Source of the DNA: Anaerostipes rhamnosivorans
Lineage (GTDB): Bacteria > Bacillota > Clostridia > Lachnospirales > Lachnospiraceae
Direction: 5' to 3'
NCBI RefSeq assembly: GCF_005280655.1
Contig: NZ_CP040058.1
Coordinates: 2,704,001-2,768,000, forward strand
DNA length: 64,000 nt
Positions 60,039 through 64,000 of the stretch are shown here, one piece after another. Position 1 is the first letter of the stretch; each line of letters starts with the position of its first letter. The notes beneath the pieces were generated by a model. That model was not told where the DNA came from. It saw nothing but the letters and a program-made list of their open reading frames with translations, and did no database searches. A program made the translations under genes and the position numbers.

Positions 60039-61358
60039 TTATTCCTCCTTTAAGCTGTCCAGGTATTTCTTAATGTATTTTTCGTACCCATTATCTGTGG
60101 GTTCATAAAATACCGTTCCCAAAAGTTCATCCGGCAGATACTGCTGTTTTACATAATGGCCAGGAAAATTATGGGCATACTGGTATCCGATGCCCCTGCC
60201 CAGTTTTGAGGCTCCCTTGTAGTGGGAATCTCTTAAGTGATTCGGTACCATTCCATTCTTTTTCTTCCTCACAGCGTCAAGCGCCTGATCCACAGCCATA
60301 TAAGCCGCATTGCTCTTTGGGGCCCCCGCCACATAAGTCACCGCCTGAGCCAGAATGATCCTGGCTTCCGGAAGACCGATCCGTTCCACGGCCTGGGAGG
60401 CCGCCACAGCCACCTGAAGTGCCTGGGGATCTGCATTTCCCACGTCCTCAGAGGCACAGATCATGATTCTGCGGGCGATAAACGTAACGCTCTCCCCCGC
60501 ATCGATCATCCGGGCCAGATAATAAACAGCGGCATCGGGATCCGATCCTCTCATACTCTTAATAAAGGCAGAAATAATATCGTAGTGGTTGTCCCCGCCT
60601 TTGTCATACCTCATGACCCGCTTTTGGATACATTCCTGGGCCACGTCGATATCGATCAAAATGGTCCCGTCCTCTCCGGGCTGTGTGGTGAGAATCCCAA
60701 GCTCAATGGCATTGAGCGCACTTCTTGCGTCCCCCTCCGCCATATCCGACAGGAAATCCAGGGCATCGTCCGTAATCTTGGCCCGATAGATCCCCATGCC
60801 TTTTTCGTCATCGTTCACCGCTCTTATGAGCAGTTTCTTGATATCCTCTGCCTCCAGGGACTTTAGTTCAAAGACATTGGACCTGGAGATCAAAGCCTGA
60901 TTCACCTCAAAATATGGGTTCTCTGTGGTGGCGCCGATGAGAATGATCGTGCCGTCCTCCACAAAGGGCAGAAGAAAATCCTGCTGTGCCTTATTGAATC
61001 TGTGGATCTCGTCGATGAAAAGAATCGTTTTCTTTTGGAACATACCCAGGGCTTCCTTGGCCTCCTTCACTGCCTCCTGCATCTCTTTCTTGCCAGAAGT
61101 GGTGGCATTCATCTGGACAAAGTTTGCCTGGGTTGTCTGGGCGATGACTCTGGCGAGTGTTGTTTTTCCCGTACCCGGAGGCCCGTAAAAGATGATCGAG
61201 CTTAACTTGTCAGCCTGAATCGCCCGGTAAAGCAGCTTGTCCTTTCCTATAATATGCTCCTGTCCCACGACTTCATCAAGGGATTTGGGCCGCATTCTCC
61301 CGGCCAGCGGAGCTTCTTTCCTGCTGTTTTTCTGTCTTGCATAATCAAATAAATCCAT
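60039..61358 (-). CDS. rarA: replication-associated recombination ATPase RarA
   Basis: A 439-residue AAA+ clamp-loader-like ATPase (RarA/MgsA) acting at stalled replication forks. Walker A is GPPGTGKTT at residues 59-67, Walker B TILFIDEIHRFN near 118, and the Arg-finger region ALISRSNVFEL near 165. The C-terminal tetramerisation part reads NAYMAVDQALDAVRKKKNG, then VPNHLRDSHYKGA. ATG 61358 follows AAAGGAGGAGC. It precedes the aldo/keto reductase gene in the same operon. Confidence 0.95.
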   Translation of the reverse strand: MDLFDYARQKNSRKEAPLAGRMRPKSLDEVVGQEHIIGKDKLLYRAIQADKLSSIIFYGPPGTGKTTLARVIAQTTQANFVQMNATTSGKKEMQEAVKEAKEALGMFQKKTILFIDEIHRFNKAQQDFLLPFVEDGTIILIGATTENPYFEVNQALISRSNVFELKSLEAEDIKKLLIRAVNDDEKGMGIYRAKITDDALDFLSDMAEGDARSALNAIELGILTTQPGEDGTILIDIDVAQECIQKRVMRYDKGGDNHYDIISAFIKSMRGSDPDAAVYYLARMIDAGESVTFIARRIMICASEDVGNADPQALQVAVAASQAVERIGLPEARIILAQAVTYVAGAPKSNAAYMAVDQALDAVRKKKNGMVPNHLRDSHYKGASKLGRGIGYQYAHNFPGHYVKQQYLPDELLGTVFYEPTDNGYEKYIKKYLDSLKEE

Positions 61359-61381
61359 AGCTCCTCCTTTTTGGTAATCTT

Positions 61382-61410
61382 AACATAGGAAACCATGAAA
61401 ATCCACGCAA
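61382..61410 (-). promoter_or_regulatory. rarA promoter
   Basis: TTGCGT (61410-61405), 17 bases, TATGTT (61387-61382) on the minus strand, about 24 bases before the rarA start codon. Confidence 0.5.
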
Positions 61411-61460
61411 ATTTAAGACTTTTTTTAGAAATAAGTCATGATTTTATAGGCACGATTTGA

Positions 61461-61466
61461 TATAAT
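61461..61466 (+). promoter_or_regulatory. extended -10 promoter of the VTC-like gene
   Basis: TGATATAAT on the plus strand ends at 61466, 54 bases before the ATG at 61521. The -35 is poor; the extended -10 supports the call. Confidence 0.5.
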
Positions 61467-61520
61467 GTCACTAGTATATTGATAAGAAACAAAAAACCAA
61501 AACTGCGCATTGGAGTTATT

Positions 61521-62162
61521 ATGGGTAAAATATTAGTAGAAAAGCTTTCTTATACAGAAGTGAACAAGAACATCAGCCAGGCAGAATACGAAAAGATCCA
61601 GGAAGAATATCTGCTCTCTGCCTCCCCTGAAAAGTACATGATCAGCATGCCTGTCAGAGTTCTGATGTTTGAAGGGGTTGAGAAGGAACCCAATATCCGC
61701 TATTATATCTACGAAGAAGACCACACCAACTTTTTCTTTATTCAAAACCAGACCAATGGACATGTGGCCAATAAGACAAAGTTCTCTCTGACCCAGGAAG
61801 AAGTGCAAAAGATACTGAACGGCGATTATCGCTTTCTGCTGGAAAGTGATGAGCCGGCGATGAATTCTCTGTATTTCCAGTTCACGATCAATAAGCTTCA
61901 TCCGACCTATAAAAAGGAGTGTACCAGGAAGATCTTTCACCAGAATCGGTTTTTAGACATTGTGATCGATATTTCTATCAAGAGGACGCCGTTTGAAGGC
62001 TCTGATTTCTTTTCTCCCCAGAAGCTTTACGCTCAGAAGACATCTTCATTCAGATGCCATACAAGACAATATCTGACACTGTCCAAACCGATATCCTCTC
62101 TTCTGAAATACAATGAACAGCTGCTACATAACCAGACGGGAAATGCCAACGCCGGCCGCTGA
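61521..62162 (+). CDS. VTC/CYTH-like domain protein (213 aa)
   Basis: A 213-residue protein resembling the VTC (polyphosphate polymerase) and CYTH fold. An early Tyr-Leu-Leu-Ser region, then YEEDHTNFFFIQNQTNGHV, and a basic strand pair TYKKECTRKIFHQNRFLDIV followed by IDISIKRTPF match the usual late Tyr-x-Arg and Arg-x-Thr-x-Asp strands only loosely. It lacks membrane segments. ATG 61521 follows TTGGAGTTATT; an earlier start at 61479 is not supported by a ribosome binding site. The function is uncertain. It converges on spoIIID. Confidence 0.45.
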   Translation: MGKILVEKLSYTEVNKNISQAEYEKIQEEYLLSASPEKYMISMPVRVLMFEGVEKEPNIRYYIYEEDHTNFFFIQNQTNGHVANKTKFSLTQEEVQKILNGDYRFLLESDEPAMNSLYFQFTINKLHPTYKKECTRKIFHQNRFLDIVIDISIKRTPFEGSDFFSPQKLYAQKTSSFRCHTRQYLTLSKPISSLLKYNEQLLHNQTGNANAGR

Positions 62163-62173
62163 CCCAAAAGGAT

Positions 62174-62205
62174 ACAAAAGCAATTCACCCCTGAATTGCT
62201 TTTGT
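62174..62205. terminator. bidirectional terminator overlapping the spoIIID 3' end
   Basis: A perfect 14-base stem (ACAAAAGCAATTCA at 62174-62187, loop CCCC, complement to 62205) is followed by eight T on the plus strand. The spoIIID stop codon lies inside it, so it serves both convergent genes. Confidence 0.85.
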
Positions 62206-62460
62206 ATTTTTTTTAATCTTTTCGTATTTTCCACGGGTCGCCATTCCGCCCCGTATGTGGCGTTCCGATTTGTTGAGATCCAGTACCTCTCTGGCCCTTC
62301 TGGCCAGGGACTGGTTGATCTTTTCCAACCGTTCCGTCACATCTTTATGTACGGTAGATTTAGAGATTCCGAACACCTTGGCAGTTTGTCTGACTGTAGC
62401 TTTTTTATCTACGATATAATTGCCGACTTCTACCGCGCGTTCTTCAATGTACTCTTTCAT
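62185..62460 (-). CDS. spoIIID: sporulation transcription factor SpoIIID
   Basis: A 91-residue SpoIIID, the mother-cell regulator that acts after sigma-E. The helix-turn-helix is RQTAKVFGISKSTVHKDVTE at about residues 24-43, and the basic C-terminal region (LNKSERHIRGGMATRGKYE) is the second DNA-contacting part typical of the family. ATG 62460 follows GCAGGGGA. That ribosome binding site lies in the 3' arm of the dacF terminator hairpin, and a sigma-E-like promoter lies within the same hairpin. Confidence 0.95.
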   Translation of the reverse strand: MKEYIEERAVEVGNYIVDKKATVRQTAKVFGISKSTVHKDVTERLEKINQSLARRAREVLDLNKSERHIRGGMATRGKYEKIKKNTKAIQG

Positions 62461-62466
62461 AAAAAT

Positions 62467-62502
62467 CCCCTGCATTCTCTGTTTTTACAGTGTATGCAGG
62501 GG
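62467..62502 (-). terminator. dacF terminator that also masks the spoIIID ribosome binding site
   Basis: CCCCTGCAT (62467-62475) pairs with ATGCAGGGG (62494-62502), with an inner CTGT/ACAG pair. On the minus strand it is followed by TTTTT and then the spoIIID ATG, and its last arm contains the spoIIID ribosome binding site. Confidence 0.7.
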
Positions 62503-62517
62503 AATTTCTGTTTAGAC
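62489..62517 (-). promoter_or_regulatory. sigma-E-type promoter of spoIIID
   Basis: GTCTAAA (62517-62511), 14 bases, CATACACT (62496-62489) on the minus strand. The -10 matches the sigma-E consensus CATACANT exactly, and the spacing is right. The transcript would start after the first hairpin arm, leaving the spoIIID ribosome binding site free. Confidence 0.65.
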
Positions 62518-62520
62518 TTC

Positions 62521-63429
62521 CTATAATCCTTGATATATAGATTCCGCGTCCAGTACATGTAACGGCTTGGTTTGATGATCACCTCTGGCGCCCGCCGTCA
62601 CCAAAAGATACTCCTTTCCGTGTATCTTAACCCAGCTTGCCAGGCAGAGTCCCGCTTCGCTTGTATATCCGGTCTTCCCGCCGAGGAAACTGCCGTTCTC
62701 AGGTTTAAGCTGATTTTTATACTTTGTCAGGGTACTGCGAAGTAGAAGCCCCTGTGGATGCTTTCCAGTGGGGCCTGTGCGGTACTGCATGGTCTGGAAA
62801 ACCTTTCTGAATTTTGGATTCTTTAACGCATAACGGAGCAGGACCTCCAGGTCTTTGGCTGTTGTAACATGCTGTGGATCGTGCAGGCCTGTTGAATTTA
62901 CAAAATTCGTATGTTTCATTCCGATTTCTTCCGCTTTCTGGTTCATCAGCCTGGTAAACTTTTCTTCGTTTCCAGACAGATACTTCGCAAGCCGGATACA
63001 GCATTCTGCTCCTGACGGCAGCATGGCGCCGTAATAGAGGTCCCTAATTTTTACTCTCTCTCCAGGCAGAAAACCCGCCACAGAAGCGTGCTGTTCGGTC
63101 AACGTGTGAAAAACATCATCCGTCATAATGATTTCCCTGCTGTCATCTGAAATTGATTCTACAGCTACCAGGACCGTCATGATCTTTGTCAACGACGCAG
63201 GATAAATCTTTTTTTCTCCCCGTTTATTCATCAGGACCCTTCCGGTCCCGCGTTCTGCGAGCACGACAAATTCACTGTATATATTTTGTTCTGAAATCTG
63301 CTTGAGATTTGATACCTGCCTCGGAGTATCACCTTGGATCTGTATATCCTCTTGAAACCAATCTCCTCCTTTTGCCCACAATACGGCGGTAAAGATGATG
63401 ACCAGCAGCCACACACTTTTTCTTTTCAT
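62521..63429 (-). CDS. dacF: D-alanyl-D-alanine carboxypeptidase (DacF type)
   Basis: A 302-residue S11-family penicillin-binding protein that trims peptidoglycan stem peptides. A single N-terminal hydrophobic segment (about residues 5-20) would export it. The active-site Ser-x-x-Lys is in PASLTKIM near residue 84, and the Lys-Thr-Gly is in GGKTGYTSE near residue 247. The second motif reads SGA (MLPSGAECCI) rather than the usual SGN. ATG 63429 follows AGGAGGAACTAG. Its position next to spoIIID fits a sporulation-linked role as for B. subtilis dacF, but this is inference. Confidence 0.85.
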   Translation of the reverse strand: MKRKSVWLLVIIFTAVLWAKGGDWFQEDIQIQGDTPRQVSNLKQISEQNIYSEFVVLAERGTGRVLMNKRGEKKIYPASLTKIMTVLVAVESISDDSREIIMTDDVFHTLTEQHASVAGFLPGERVKIRDLYYGAMLPSGAECCIRLAKYLSGNEEKFTRLMNQKAEEIGMKHTNFVNSTGLHDPQHVTTAKDLEVLLRYALKNPKFRKVFQTMQYRTGPTGKHPQGLLLRSTLTKYKNQLKPENGSFLGGKTGYTSEAGLCLASWVKIHGKEYLLVTAGARGDHQTKPLHVLDAESIYQGL

Positions 63430-63547
63430 TCTAGTTCCTCCTGTTTTTATCCTGTAAGCTTTTCTTAACACTTTCAGTATAAAAAAGATCAGAGAATCTG
63501 TGGTGAAAAAACCTTGTGTTGGCTGCGATCTTGCCCAGAAAAAAACA

Positions 63548-63585
63548 GAGACAAACGTTTGGGCCAAATAACCGACGTTTGTCTC
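63548..63585 (-). terminator. terminator of the right-edge gene
   Basis: GAGACAAACGT (63548-63558) pairs with ACGTTTGTCTC (63575-63585). On the minus strand seven T follow, 20 bases after the stop codon of the gene at the right window edge. Confidence 0.8.
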
Positions 63586-63604
63586 CGTTTCTTACCATAT
63601 GCTG

Positions 63605-64000
63605 CTAAAAATAGATCAGCCTCTCTTTTGGCTGTGTTCCCTGTTCAATACGCAGCGCCTGGAGCACCGGCCCCCGCTCACCACCATAGGCCTTATGGTT
63701 TTCCATGCAAATCTTTGCAGTGAGAACAGCCCATGTGCCGTCCTTGACCTTTTTAATAGAGGAAGACTTTGCATGCTGCATTTTGCAGATGAAACCGATA
63801 AAAGTGATATCATCCTCACAGCAGGTCATGGCAGAACGCCCCGGCAGGATCAGCCCGGCAGGAATTCCGTTTGGCCTTCTGACGAACACATTGGAAAGTT
63901 CCACGACTTTCCCCAGATACACGTTGGGCCGCTCTAGGACGTCGATATACCAGATCCCAAAATCCTCCTCTTCCACCTTGATAATCTCAGCCTCCGGATC
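63605..64000 (-). CDS. C-terminal part of a TIGR03943-type protein (truncated by window)
   Basis: The last 131 codons of a leftward gene that continues past the right edge, since the frame is open to 64000. The sequence LGKVVELSNVFVRRPNG, then GRSAMTCCEDDITFIGFIC and WAVLTAKICMENHKAYGG, matches the C-terminal domain of the DUF1980 (TIGR03943, YcgQ-like) family. This family is usually encoded with a YcgR-type permease and is linked to metal handling, so the permease gene may lie just outside. The Cys pair in MTCC is conserved in the family. Confidence 0.7.
   Translation of the reverse strand, partial: DPEAEIIKVEEEDFGIWYIDVLERPNVYLGKVVELSNVFVRRPNGIPAGLILPGRSAMTCCEDDITFIGFICKMQHAKSSSIKKVKDGTWAVLTAKICMENHKAYGGERGPVLQALRIEQGTQPKERLIYF

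Noticed and set aside
1..64000. CRISPR arrays, tRNA and rRNA genes
   Set aside because: No regularly spaced repeats, cloverleaf-like sequences or rRNA signatures were noticed on either strand; a dedicated scan was not possible.

Overview
The window looks like the chromosome of a spore-forming anaerobic member of the Lachnospiraceae (Clostridia), possibly near Anaerostipes. The evidence is the gene set: SpoIIID, a YtvI-like membrane protein, a Csp-like subtilase, a class III fructose-bisphosphatase, a membrane pyrophosphatase, the hydrogenase maturase HydE, DUF5688 and DUF6320 proteins. The strong GGAGG ribosome binding sites fit too. The genus is inference. No rRNA, tRNA or CRISPR was found.

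Bases 1 to about 11050 are the right-hand part of an AT-richer mobile element whose left end lies outside the window. A long leftward operon carries small phage-like proteins, an HUH-type replication protein, an RNase H-like protein, an HNH-like protein, ParA and a frameshifted ParB fused to a DUF3850 domain. A perfect 17-base palindrome separates parA and parB. An XRE repressor faces this operon across a pair of near-consensus divergent promoters with a shared operator, as in a lysogeny switch. At the right edge are a second XRE protein, a membrane HIRAN-like protein and a large serine recombinase. The recombinase gene ends about 50 bases before the surviving 3' part of a SpoIID-like, peptidoglycan-binding gene. 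The element therefore appears to have split a sporulation-type gene, which suggests a skin-like arrangement. The rep and par genes suggest it can persist as a plasmid when excised.

From 11.4 kb on, the sequence is ordinary chromosome. 11.4-13.7 kb holds a MerR regulator divergent from a MATE pump, with a 19-base-spacer promoter. 13.7-28.7 kb is mostly leftward housekeeping: hppA, ilvE, ytvI-thyA-dfrA, a DUF5688 protein, two aminotransferases (one HisC-like), cobO-dapA-dapB, an SSB-like protein, typA and upp. 28.8-35.1 kb holds hydE, converging on a MalT/LuxR-type regulator, and a three-gene ABC-2 exporter. 35.3-39.5 kb is fbp, a gamma-carbonic-anhydrase-like protein and a Csp-like subtilase. 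39.5-39.8 kb is a structured intergenic repeat, with a shortened relative near 23.0 kb.

39.8-44.5 kb reads Gfo/Idh oxidoreductase, cyclophilin lipoprotein, MocR-type regulator, ClpX paralogue. 44.5-49.1 kb is a MarR-controlled heterodimeric ABC exporter. 49.2-52.1 kb is an uncharacterised operon of a condensation-fold acyltransferase, a DUF6320 membrane protein and an alpha/beta hydrolase. 52.1-58.1 kb contains a SEC-C protein, a possible small RNA, an orphan solute-binding lipoprotein with a hybrid histidine kinase, and a divergent tandem-GntR regulator. The right end carries a tyrosine phosphatase, an aldo/keto reductase with rarA, a VTC-like protein, spoIIID, a DacF-type carboxypeptidase and a truncated TIGR03943-type gene. 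The spoIIID promoter and ribosome binding site are embedded in the dacF terminator hairpin.
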